Shown here one piece after another: positions 22,137 to 30,048 of a DNA stretch of 64,000 nucleotides. Location of the stretch: the NCBI RefSeq assembly GCF_000956475.1, contig NZ_JYJB01000010.1:1-64000 (forward strand), read 5' to 3'. The translations under genes were made by a program, and so were the position numbers. The DNA comes from Microbacterium hydrocarbonoxydans (lineage in GTDB: Bacteria > Actinomycetota > Actinomycetes > Actinomycetales > Microbacteriaceae). Every line of letters begins with the position of its first letter. Position 1 is the first letter of the stretch. The notes beneath the pieces were generated by a model. The model had not been told where the DNA came from. It ran no database searches and was given only the letters and a program-made list of their open reading frames with translations.

Positions 22137-22508
22137 TCAGTCGAAGGGGTCGTCGTCGCGACCGCGCAGCCGGTCGATCTCGCGGCGCTCTCGCTTCGTG
22201 GGCCGCCCGGCGCCGCGGTCGCGCAGACCCAGGGCCGCCTGCGGCTCGCGCTCGGGTGTGCGGTCTTCGTAAGCGAGGGCGGCGACCGGCGCTCCGACGC
22301 GTTTCACGAGGATCTGACGGACGATGAGGATGCGGTCGAATCCGGAGATGCGGATGCGCACCTCGTCGCCGATGCGCACGTGCTGCGCCGCTTTCACCTT
22401 GTCGCCGTTCAGGCGTATATGCCCCGCCCGGCATGCGGTGGTCGCCGCAGAGCGCGTCTTGTAGGCGCGCACCGCCCACAGCCAGCTGTCGATCCGTGCG
22501 GCATCCAT
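22137..22508 (-). CDS. S4-domain RNA-binding protein (HslR/RqcP-like)
   Basis: 123 residues. The S4 fold (about 3-65) contains RIDSWLWAVRAYKTRS and AGHIRLNGDKV, followed by a basic C-terminal tail (GRPTKRERREIDRLRG). The family includes HslR and RqcP, which bind stalled 50S subunits carrying peptidyl-tRNA. Which of these roles applies cannot be told from sequence. Its ATG overlaps the stop of the preceding gene (TGATG), so it is the last cistron of a three-gene operon. Confidence 0.85.
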   Translation of the reverse strand: MDAARIDSWLWAVRAYKTRSAATTACRAGHIRLNGDKVKAAQHVRIGDEVRIRISGFDRILIVRQILVKRVGAPVAALAYEDRTPEREPQAALGLRDRGAGRPTKRERREIDRLRGRDDDPFD

Positions 22509-23167
22509 CAGCGAGTCCTCCCGTCTCGGGTCGAGATGAGCGCGCCTGCCACGATCAGGCCCTGTCCCACCGTGTAGGTGAGCATGACGGCGGGGCTGCT
22601 CCAGTCGGGGAGCGCGTCGGGGAGGAAGAGCCGGAACGCGAGGATCGAATCGCTCGCCAGGAAGAATGCGCCGCCCACCGCGACGAGCGGGTGACATAGG
22701 GTCGAGAACGCCGCGGTGCCGGCGAGCACGAGCCCGTATAGTGCGACGGCGATCAGCAGGCCACCCGCGTGCGGGCCGATCACGACGACCATGCCGATCC
22801 ACCAGAGCACGTAGATCAGCGCCCACCACGGCATCCGTCGTCGGGCGAGATGGCGGGCGAACAGCACGATGTAGGCCACATGTGCGACGCCGAAGAACCC
22901 CAGCATGAGCGGAAGCTCGGGGAGGGACGGGAAGAACGCGCCCGCGCCGTCACCCAGCCATGAGAAGACCAGCGCGACGAGCAGGAGCACGGTCACAGAA
23001 CGGGGGCGCAGGCGGCGGGCCATCACGAGCACCGGAATCGCGAGGAGCGGCATGAGAGCGAGCTTCGTCGGCCCGGCCAGGGAGTTGTGCGAGGCCAGCA
23101 GGATCACGTGGATGCCCGAGAGGACGACGTAGGGCGCGAAGGTCCAGGCGAGCGCGCGGGGTGCCAT
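22508..23167 (-). CDS. YhhN/TMEM86-like membrane protein (lysoplasmalogenase family)
   Basis: 219 residues with about eight membrane helices and few charged residues. The YhhN family layout is clear: SWLGDGAG after the third helix and an FLASDSILAFRLF stretch near the sixth, which hold conserved acidic residues of the family. TMEM86 members cleave the vinyl-ether bond of lysoplasmalogen, but bacterial substrates are uncertain. One-base overlaps join it to both neighbours. Confidence 0.85.
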   Translation of the reverse strand: MAPRALAWTFAPYVVLSGIHVILLASHNSLAGPTKLALMPLLAIPVLVMARRLRPRSVTVLLLVALVFSWLGDGAGAFFPSLPELPLMLGFFGVAHVAYIVLFARHLARRRMPWWALIYVLWWIGMVVVIGPHAGGLLIAVALYGLVLAGTAAFSTLCHPLVAVGGAFFLASDSILAFRLFLPDALPDWSSPAVMLTYTVGQGLIVAGALISTRDGRTR

Positions 23168-23622
23168 CAGGACTCGACGGTGACGTCGGTGACGTCGTCG
23201 TCGGGGCCGAGGTGCACGGCCGGCCAGTAGCCCTCGGGGAAGTGCTCTCCGCAGTCGTCGTTCAGATGCAGGATGATCGTGCCGTCGGCTGCGGCTTCGA
23301 TCATCTCGAGGGTCAGATCGGATGCCGCCTCGTCGAGTTCGTGCGTCTCGGGCTCGCCCGTGCTGAACCGCGTGACGACGGCATCCGATGCTGTGCGGCG
23401 GAGCGCATCGATGCGCGAGACGACCTCGCGGAGGCGGGGGAGCAGCGGAGAGACCTGCTCGGGGTCGATGCCCTCGATCATCAGGCCGAGATCGCCGCCG
23501 TCGACGACGACGGAACCTGCGTACCAGTCGTGCGTGAGGATCTCGCCGTCGCTCAGCTCTGTGGTCGCGCGGACGAGGGTGCCGAGGACGTCGTCTTCGA
23601 CGATCGGATGCTGGTCGCTCAT
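23167..23622 (-). CDS. Acidic protein of unknown function
   Basis: 151 residues, strongly acidic, no signal peptide or membrane segment. It contains LTHDWYAGSVVVDGGDLGLMIEGID and an ILHLNDDCGEHFPEGYWPAV end, and reads like a small all-beta/alpha cytosolic domain. No family is recognised. A TAGCGT -10 at 23629-23634 ends six bases before the ATG, so this is probably the leaderless first gene of the three-gene minus-strand operon. Confidence 0.75.
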   Translation of the reverse strand: MSDQHPIVEDDVLGTLVRATTELSDGEILTHDWYAGSVVVDGGDLGLMIEGIDPEQVSPLLPRLREVVSRIDALRRTASDAVVTRFSTGEPETHELDEAASDLTLEMIEAAADGTIILHLNDDCGEHFPEGYWPAVHLGPDDDVTDVTVES

Positions 23623-23638
23623 GCCACAACGCTAGCGG

Positions 23639-24223
23639 TCAGCGCGTGAGATGGAGCGCGACGAGGGCGCGTCCGGGTTTCATCTCGGTCTTCTTCTCGA
23701 AGCCGGCCGCGAGGTACGTGCCCAGGGTGCCGTGGAACAGGTCGTTCGTGCGCATGGTCTCGCCCGCCGTGTCGACCGGGTAGCCCTCGATCAGACGCGC
23801 ACCGGAGGATCTCGCGTAGTCGACCGCGGCATTCAGGAGAGCGAGATTGATGCCCTTGCCGCGGTGCTCGCGGCGCACGACGAAGCAGGTCACCGCCCAG
23901 ACGCTCGCGTCATCGAAAGGCTCGTCGGTCGAGGCGGCGATGATGCGCGTGCGGGGGATGCGCGCCTGAGCAGTGCGCGGTCCGATGCGTATCCAGCCGG
24001 CGGCTTCGCCATCGACGTACGCGATGAGTCCCGGTGGGGGACCCGCATCGATCTCGTCGCGCAGCATCTCGGTGCGCTGCTCCTTCGTAGTCGCGTCCCA
24101 CTCCTTGTTGCTCAGTACTGGCCAGATGCACTGGCAGCTCGCGCCGTCTCCACCGCCGGTGAGCGCGTGCTGCACATCGTCCCATCGAGGCGTCGTCGCC
24201 ATTTCGGTCGTGATCGTCACCAT
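23639..24223 (-). CDS. GNAT family N-acetyltransferase
   Basis: 194 residues. The acetyl-CoA loop is V-R-R-E-H-R-G-K-G with flanking beta-strand VTCFVVRREH, followed by a helix ALLNAAVDYARSSGA. The N-terminal half carries SCQCIWP, a Cys-rich segment seen in a subgroup of actinobacterial GNAT proteins. The substrate is unknown. A TAGCGT box seven bases before the ATG gives a leaderless start at 24223. A longer upstream reading would run back over the tRNA-Pro. Confidence 0.85.
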   Translation of the reverse strand: MVTITTEMATTPRWDDVQHALTGGGDGASCQCIWPVLSNKEWDATTKEQRTEMLRDEIDAGPPPGLIAYVDGEAAGWIRIGPRTAQARIPRTRIIAASTDEPFDDASVWAVTCFVVRREHRGKGINLALLNAAVDYARSSGARLIEGYPVDTAGETMRTNDLFHGTLGTYLAAGFEKKTEMKPGRALVALHLTR

Positions 24224-24294
24224 GCACGCGACGCTACGCTCGGGCTCCGACACTCGCAACGTTCCTCGGTTCGCGAAGCGCGCGAGCATCAGGC

Positions 24295-24300
24295 TAAGAT
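24295..24300 (+). promoter_or_regulatory. Probable -10 box of tRNA-Pro
   Basis: TAAGAT, 33 bases before the tRNA, with a weak TTCGCG -35 candidate at 24270-24275 (19-base spacer). The region also holds the divergent start of the GNAT gene. Confidence 0.4.
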
Positions 24301-24332
24301 AGGGGAGTTGCCTGCGCGAGAGCGAAGGGCAA

Positions 24333-24407
<75 letters not shown>

Positions 24408-24460
24408 GTAAATGCAAGAAGAGGGTCGCACCGAAGGAGCGACCCTCTTCTTGCATTTAC
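24408..24460 (+). terminator. 22-bp perfect hairpin just inside the island
   Basis: The arms at 24408-24429 and 24439-24460 are exact reverse complements (22 bp) around a 9-base loop. The 3' arm carries CTCTTCTTGCATTTAC. It begins one base after the att repeat, so it terminates tRNA-Pro transcription, but its sequence came with the island. Its symmetry would let it work in both directions. Confidence 0.75.
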
Positions 24461-25129
24461 TCGCGCTCGTAAAGAGGGGCCCCGCAGCGCCGAGAGGCTC
24501 CGCGCGCCGCTCTTCTCGAATCCGTGCGTCGCTTCTGCGACTAGCGGCGCGTGGAGGGCGCCGTGGGGACGCAGCCCGACCGAGAGGTCCTTGCCACACG
24601 GCGCGCTCAGTTGGGGATTCAGACGGACTCTCGCCAACGCCCAAGGTGACCCCGTGTCCGGCGTAGCCCCCAGGAAGGTCGTCAACATACTCGCGATCGC
24701 GGGGACCGCCATCAAGAAGAAACCCCATGAGCTCAAAGCTAGCGAACGGGCCGCACAGTGGCCAGCGATAGCCCGTGCTGATTGAGGACGACGACCCTAC
24801 CAGTCGATCGACAGGCTGACGCCTCCCTACATTCCTGGAGCACAGCACGAGCGACCTCATGAACCGTGACCGCTTTGCGCGTTCGAGTCGACCGAGCTGC
24901 GAGGCATGAGAGCGTGCTGAGCACAAGCTCGACCTCGTGCGTCAGGGCGACGCGCCCAGGACGCGTTATGCCGCGTGGTTGCGGCGACCGAGGTTCGTGC
25001 AACAGTCATCCGTATCTGGGCAATTCTCGTTGGCGGAGCCTCGCGGGTGGGCACCAAGAGTCGTGGAGGTAGTGAGTGACGCAGCGGAACGCGCGCACGG
25101 CGCATCGGAATTAGCGATATTGTGCGCGT
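24461..25129. other. Island left arm without a recognisable gene
   Basis: About 670 bases between the tRNA terminator and the first island gene. Short open frames exist on both strands but have no ribosome sites, no family resemblance and stop-poor GC-driven composition. I looked for an integrase C-terminus (HxLR, Y) and found none. A GATATT at 25116-25121 ends eight bases before the GTG at 25130 and may be its leaderless -10 box. Confidence 0.5.
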
Positions 25130-26548
25130 GTGAGCGAGATTGTCGTACACCCCGTTTCCGATTCGACAGAGCTAGACGCGCTCCTTCGCCGGGCACGGGC
25201 CGGCGAAGAATTCACATTCGCCGCGAGAGCCGGTGCCGCGGGATTCTCAGGTCGAAGGCTTTGCCTTGTGTCTCTGCCAGCCGGTCGCGCGTGGATGTCG
25301 GATTATCTCGGCGACACGTACGACTGGCCGAGTTCGATCGTTGCGATCGCTATCGCTACCACGGGGCGTCGCATTACCACCGTTGATACGCAGATCCGGC
25401 TCGCGTCGATCCTTGCGCTCGCTGATTCCATTGACGAAGACACGCTGGTTGCGAATCTCCCCCTATCTCGAAGCCAACTCGACACTGTTACGGAGGCGAT
25501 CGATCGCGGTCGGCGGCTGCCACCTGTGACCTCGCGGCGCATAGTCGATGCACTTGAGGGTCTCGCTGGGACCGACGGTCCGGCCGTTCGCGCAATGTTG
25601 TCGCAACTAACTGGAAGTGTCATTGAGCGCGGCCATCGCGGCGTCGTCCTGCAACAGGAGCGGGACGCTGTGATGCTTGCGGGGGAGATCTTTGGTGCTC
25701 GTGAGGCATTCCGACCAACGCTCAGGAGCATGGAGGCTGACCAGGGAGATCGCGCGCCATTCCTTGCGCGGCTTACTACCGCACATCAGCTGGAGGACCA
25801 TGTCATAAATTCCGACGCGCGCAACTTTCTGGACTGGACTCGCGAGGAGGAGATCGCGGCGGCCGCTTTGACGTTTCGACAAGGAGATCGCGCCCTGACA
25901 ATCATCAACGCCAACAAGGCTCCTCTTGAGCGATTGACAGGCGCCGACCTCATCTACTTTAACCACCCGACCGGATCCTTTGTTCTGGTCCAATACAAGA
26001 TGATGGAGTCGGGCTCTGACGGATGGACCTATCGTCCCGACCACCAGTTCGATGCGGAACGGCGGCGGCTTAGGTCGGTCCAGCTGGCCCATGACCGAGC
26101 GCGTACATCCTCGATCGACGTCACGAACTACCGGCTCTCAGAGTCTGTGGCATATTTCAAGTTTTGCAAGCGGAATGGCGCGTTTAGTTCAGATGAAACA
26201 CGACTCATGCCCGGCTATTACGTCGCTGACGAGTTCCTCGGACTCTATCTGGATGAGTTTCGGACCTCACGCGGGGCGCGCCTGGTCACCGAAGCGCATC
26301 TGGCAGACCGAGCAATGTACGGAGCCGGCTTTGCCCGCATGGTCGCGGCCGGGTTAGTCGGAACTCGCGCGTCAACCAGCGACGAGATCAACCGGGTGGT
26401 CGCCGAGTCGCTGAGCGGGAATCGAGCCGTGGTGTTCGCGTTCGAAGGTCCAGTTCCTGAGCGCTCCCGGGGGACCGATGGTGAAGAAGCAGAAGCCGAG
26501 CTCGTTGACCCGGATCCCGAAGCTCTCCGGGGCACACTTGGCTTGTAG
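25130..26548 (+). CDS. Island protein A: putative PD-(D/E)XK nuclease-like protein
   Basis: 472 residues, no signal peptide or membrane helix. No named family is recognised. Residues 230-292 have the shape of a PD-(D/E)XK core: an acidic helix (REEEIAAAAL, 238-247), then GADLIYF with Asp273, and a hydrophobic strand ending VQYK (Gln288, Lys290). Around it lie a helical N-terminal half (about 85-225) and an Arg-rich segment RRRLRSVQLAHDRAR. The C-terminus is acidic. GTG 25130 has no ribosome site. A GATATT box close upstream suggests leaderless translation. It converges with island gene B across a 308-base gap. A DNA-directed defence role is an inference from the fold-like motif and the island context. 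Confidence 0.65.
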   Translation: MSEIVVHPVSDSTELDALLRRARAGEEFTFAARAGAAGFSGRRLCLVSLPAGRAWMSDYLGDTYDWPSSIVAIAIATTGRRITTVDTQIRLASILALADSIDEDTLVANLPLSRSQLDTVTEAIDRGRRLPPVTSRRIVDALEGLAGTDGPAVRAMLSQLTGSVIERGHRGVVLQQERDAVMLAGEIFGAREAFRPTLRSMEADQGDRAPFLARLTTAHQLEDHVINSDARNFLDWTREEEIAAAALTFRQGDRALTIINANKAPLERLTGADLIYFNHPTGSFVLVQYKMMESGSDGWTYRPDHQFDAERRRLRSVQLAHDRARTSSIDVTNYRLSESVAYFKFCKRNGAFSSDETRLMPGYYVADEFLGLYLDEFRTSRGARLVTEAHLADRAMYGAGFARMVAAGLVGTRASTSDEINRVVAESLSGNRAVVFAFEGPVPERSRGTDGEEAEAELVDPDPEALRGTLGL

Positions 26549-26856
26549 CGGGTGAAGTGTCCGCAAACGAGCAAGAGCGCTCGCTCAACCCTATGCGTTC
26601 AGTTCAGAATAGCGGTTGCTACCCAGGCGCTACTATGCGACGAGGAACTTCTCGAAGTCGAGAAACTCGAACGCCAACTTTTCGCCGCAAGTTGGGCGGG
26701 CCTTGGGGTCGGCTTGCGACTCACGCATGCTGCCCATTGGGCGTTGTCGACCCGCATAAGGGCAGAGCGCGCCGATGGGACGTCTCCGTGCGCGAATGAT
26801 CGATGTTCGTGTGGCGCGCGCAAGCGGCACCGCTACAAGCTGTCGCGGGCGTTGCG
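26549..26856. other. Gap between the convergent island genes
   Basis: 308 bases between the two stops. I see no strong terminator hairpin. A 75-codon minus-strand frame (26633-26860) begins with a GTG overlapping the stop of gene B (GTGA) and ends in LAFEFLDFEKFLVA, but its N-terminal two thirds are Arg-rich and look non-coding. It may be a small third cistron or chance. Confidence 0.35.
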
Positions 26857-29067
26857 TCACTCAGCGGACGCCGGGGTTGCCTTGATTCGGTCGTTGATTG
26901 ACTTCTCCATTGCGTTCCAGCCTCCGGCAGCGATTGGCCCGAGCCTTGTGCGATGCTCATCCAGTTGATCGCGAACCATGCGCCTGAGTACTCGTTCCTC
27001 TACCTCCGCGTGGCTAGATCTGAACTCATCCGAGAAATCGATCAGCTCGCGCGGGACATTCTCGAGGTGCGAAATATCAAGTATCACCGGCAGAGCGACC
27101 GAGTCGCCGCGTTCAAGGGAAGCTCGCATCGGCCCAAGCTGAAGATACTGGCTGAGAAAATCGGGGCTTAGAGCAGGCGAGGACTTCGGCGCGTCCGAAC
27201 CCATGCGATCCCTGAGGTAGCTCTTGATACGAAGCGCGGTCCGGTCCATGGTCAGCCACCAACTTCGGTAGCCCATCGGACTTGCCGACTCCGACTTCCG
27301 CATTTCGAGGACACCGATCGTGTTCTCGACGTCGTGTGCGACTAGTCGAGCGACAGTGGCGGGATCCATCTGCCCCGGATCCATGGATTGACGTCGCTGG
27401 TCGTGTTGCTCCATCCAGAGCTCTTTGACCGCTGCTCGCAGAATCGGGTCAGCGGCGTCGGCGAGTTCCTCGAGGCTCTCTTCACTGATTGAGAACAAGT
27501 CATGCAGGTATTCCCGCACATCGTCTTCCGGCCTAGCCCGACCGCGGATGCCTTCAAGCCACGAAAGGAACATCCCGCTAGCACGGCCAGAGTATATGTA
27601 CGCAGAATAAATGAAGGGCACTCGGCCGTTCCACTCGTCAAGGGGGACGTGACAAAAGGCCGCGCAGAGGTTCAGGTGGCGCTCGACTTCTTCAATCACA
27701 CCTGGCGTGACGAGCAGCTCAAGTCCTGCGTCGGACGCTGCGCGGAGCAGTTGTGTGTAATGGCGGTGGTCCGGGGAGTCGAGAAGCGTTTCAGCGATCA
27801 GCGGAAGGACCGCTGATGTATCGAGCCAGATCTTGCCATCAGCGAAGACGGTGAGCACGACCTTCTGAACGTCGGGCGTCTGCCGAAGAAAAGCAAAGAG
27901 TGTGTATGAGTCCGCGAGTCGACGTAGGTGGGCTGTCGTCGAAGATGATGGGGTGGCGAGCACATCTTGGATGGCCTCGACGGCCGATTCAGGCGATACA
28001 CGTAGTGAGGATCCCGCGCGACTCGTCTCGTTCAAGAGTGTCTGGGCGTCGACGTGGACGGATTCTCCCGTAGTCACGGCGGCGGCGAAGTCCTCAGCTC
28101 GTTGGAGAATCACGGTCTCGAGGATGCTACGCAGCTGAACTCCGAGCTCGTCCCTGTCGATCTCGCCTTGATCATCGCCCACGGCTCGAAGAGCGCGCGC
28201 GGCGAGTTCATCGCTCAGACCTTGTTCTTCGATGAGGAAGCGCGCCGTTTGCTCTTTGAGTAGAGTCGCCTCCGCGTGGCTGATGTGGAATTGATCACTA
28301 GAGCGGTGGTGCTTGATGGGGCCGTTCTTCTTTGCGACTCGCGCCAGTGCGCCGTCAATAAGCGCTTCAAGTTGTCCCGGCACACCGGCCGGAACAAACG
28401 CCGCGATGGCTCGGTGTACCTCGGCCCGAGTCCGCATATCATCTGACGAGGTTCCTCGGAGGGCGGCGATAACTAGGGATTCGAAGCAGCTCTTCGTGAG
28501 GTTGCGCTCGGAGCTTGTATCAGCCACATCCAGCGCGAGCTGGAGCAGCGCAATGCGCGCCTCCCCGTCCTTCAGCGGGACGGGGCTGCCCTGTACACCT
28601 GTGCTCATGATAAGGGGATCTACAAACTGCTTCGCCAGCGTCTCCGCTGCGACGGCTCGCTGAGCGGGAGCGCCCGCTCGTTCGACGAACCAATGACGAT
28701 CACGGATGTCCAGGCTGATCTTCGCTTCTGTGCGCAGCTTCCGCTTCAGCGCGTCCCCGTCAGCTCCAATCGTTTGATTCGTTGCGTAGATGAGTTCCGT
28801 GACCCCGGGAAAAGTTTCACCTAGGCGTTTGACTGTCTGGCGAATCTTCGCATCCCAGTCCTGCTGGACCGACATCTGGACAACGACCGTCGAGTCTTCG
28901 AGCGGCGAGTAGAGCTCCGCGTCCCGGCCGCCGTCACCGGCCGGTGAAGCGGTCGTTCGCAGCGAAGGGAACTCGACAGCAAGAAACTCAGAGGCGAACT
29001 TCTCAAACACTCTCCAGTCGCTCGGAGAAAGGAGGCTCAGCGCCAGTTCGATTCGCGACTGCGGCAT
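26857..29067 (-). CDS. Island protein B: PD-(D/E)XK-like domain plus PIN-like domain
   Basis: 736 residues in at least three parts. Residues 15-85 resemble restriction-endonuclease folds of the Mrr kind: an FEKFASEFL helix, then AGDGGRDAELY (Asp45, Asp49) and the strand VVVQMSVQ followed by DWDAKIRQTVKRL. The catalytic Lys of VQxK is absent at its usual place (Ser66), and Lys74 may replace it. Residues about 165-400 are helical. Residues 411-465 begin KIWLDTSAVLPL (Asp415) and contain TPGVIEEVERHL (Glu458/459), the opening of PIN-type RNase domains. The C-terminal 250 residues are unassigned. A TAGAGT -10 ends six bases before the ATG, so the mRNA is probably leaderless. No named family is recognised. 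An anti-phage effector is inferred from domains and island context. Confidence 0.7.
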   Translation of the reverse strand: MPQSRIELALSLLSPSDWRVFEKFASEFLAVEFPSLRTTASPAGDGGRDAELYSPLEDSTVVVQMSVQQDWDAKIRQTVKRLGETFPGVTELIYATNQTIGADGDALKRKLRTEAKISLDIRDRHWFVERAGAPAQRAVAAETLAKQFVDPLIMSTGVQGSPVPLKDGEARIALLQLALDVADTSSERNLTKSCFESLVIAALRGTSSDDMRTRAEVHRAIAAFVPAGVPGQLEALIDGALARVAKKNGPIKHHRSSDQFHISHAEATLLKEQTARFLIEEQGLSDELAARALRAVGDDQGEIDRDELGVQLRSILETVILQRAEDFAAAVTTGESVHVDAQTLLNETSRAGSSLRVSPESAVEAIQDVLATPSSSTTAHLRRLADSYTLFAFLRQTPDVQKVVLTVFADGKIWLDTSAVLPLIAETLLDSPDHRHYTQLLRAASDAGLELLVTPGVIEEVERHLNLCAAFCHVPLDEWNGRVPFIYSAYIYSGRASGMFLSWLEGIRGRARPEDDVREYLHDLFSISEESLEELADAADPILRAAVKELWMEQHDQRRQSMDPGQMDPATVARLVAHDVENTIGVLEMRKSESASPMGYRSWWLTMDRTALRIKSYLRDRMGSDAPKSSPALSPDFLSQYLQLGPMRASLERGDSVALPVILDISHLENVPRELIDFSDEFRSSHAEVEERVLRRMVRDQLDEHRTRLGPIAAGGWNAMEKSINDRIKATPASAE

Positions 29068-29435
29068 GAACTGACTCTAGCAACGGGCGACCTGATGCCG
29101 ATTATCCTGATTCCTTGAGTTGCTCGCGGTGCTGCCCTCGGGCGCGAGCCACGTCGACATGCACATGCTGAATAGTGGTAGCGCCCCCGTGAGAACCGCG
29201 AAAGCACGCGGATTTCAATAACTCGCCACTCCACTCGGATCCCGCTCGAGCCCGTCAATTGTTCTTGGCGCGAGTCCGAAGCCTGACCCATCAGGAACCC
29301 ACCGAAATCACCCGCCAGGACCCGCCACAGACCGGCTACACTCGGACCAAGCGAACCGCCCGGTTCCCTGTAAACACAAGGGAATCCGCGAGTTCCCGAG
29401 ACGATCGTCGGAAACCGGAAATCGGCCGGATCCTC
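29068..29435. other. Island right arm
   Basis: 368 bases with no gene that I can support. It holds the leaderless promoter of gene B at its left edge. Close to the attachment repeat it has an imperfect hairpin (TTCCC at 29364-29368 pairing with GGGAA at 29380-29384) and a GACGATCGTC palindrome at 29400-29409. Such structures next to att are candidate recombinase arm-binding sites. Confidence 0.4.
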
Positions 29436-29470
29436 CAAGGGGTCGCAGGTTCAAATCCTGTCAGCCCGAC
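29436..29470 (+). repeat. attR-like direct repeat
   Basis: An exact 35-base copy of 24373-24407, here without the rest of a tRNA. It marks the right end of the island. Native chromosome resumes after it. Confidence 0.9.
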
Positions 29471-29593
29471 AGAATGCGAAATGGATCGGCAGTTGGCTGG
29501 TCCCTTTCGTGATTCCCGAGCGCTTACAGAGAGCGCTGTGGGGAAAGCCCCCGACGCAAACGCGAGAGGCCTGCAGCGCGCGATGGCACGATC

Positions 29594-29617
29594 GAGACTC
29601 AGCCCGAGCTGAGTCTC
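29594..29617 (+). terminator. Hairpin outside the island, perhaps the original tRNA-Pro terminator
   Basis: A perfect 10-bp stem GAGACTCAGC/GCTGAGTCTC with loop CCGA, 124 bases beyond attR. Before insertion it would have stood shortly after the tRNA. The present tRNA uses the island hairpin instead. Confidence 0.5.
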
Positions 29618-29652
29618 CCACCGGAAACCCCGACCGTCGTAGAGTCTCGTGC

Positions 29653-30021
29653 ATGGAAACCACCCCCGACAAGATCGTGACGCTGCGCTCGAACGAGGTG
29701 TTCGTGTTCGGGTCGAATGCCGGCGGGCTCCACGGAGGCGGTGCTGCCCGCTTCGCGCACGAGCACTTCGGCGCAGTGTGGGGTGAGGGGCACGGGCATC
29801 ACGGGCAGACGTACGCCATCGACACGATGAGCGGCCTCGACGTGCTCGCGGACGAAGCGCGCACCTTCCTCGCCTACGCTGCGGCGCATCCCGATCTCAG
29901 ATTCCTCCTGACGCCGGTGGGCTGCGGCATCGCCGGGTACACGCCTGCCGAGGTCGCGCCCCTGTTCGCGGACGCTCCCGGCAACGTCACGATTCCTGCA
30001 TCGTTCTTGCCTTACCTCTGA
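29653..30021 (+). CDS. A1S_2505 family phage-type protein
   Basis: 122 residues. The N-terminal pattern VFVFGSNAGGLHGGGAARFA, then FGAVWGEGHGHHGQTYAIDT and a later VGCGIAGYTPAEV, is that of the family known as A1S_2505 phage non-structural proteins, found in phages and in chromosomes. The biochemical role is unknown. The Gly/His-rich pattern suggests nucleotide or ADP-ribose binding, but that is inference. ATG 29653 follows a TAGAGT box (29640-29645) by seven bases, a leaderless start. It lies outside attR but next to the island. Confidence 0.75.
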   Translation: METTPDKIVTLRSNEVFVFGSNAGGLHGGGAARFAHEHFGAVWGEGHGHHGQTYAIDTMSGLDVLADEARTFLAYAAAHPDLRFLLTPVGCGIAGYTPAEVAPLFADAPGNVTIPASFLPYL

Positions 30022-30048
30022 GTGCCGCTGCGGCATCCCGCAGCATCG

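Noticed and set aside
24461..25129. A decayed integrase in the island left arm
   Set aside because: No HxLR, GH or catalytic Tyr stretch could be read in any frame.
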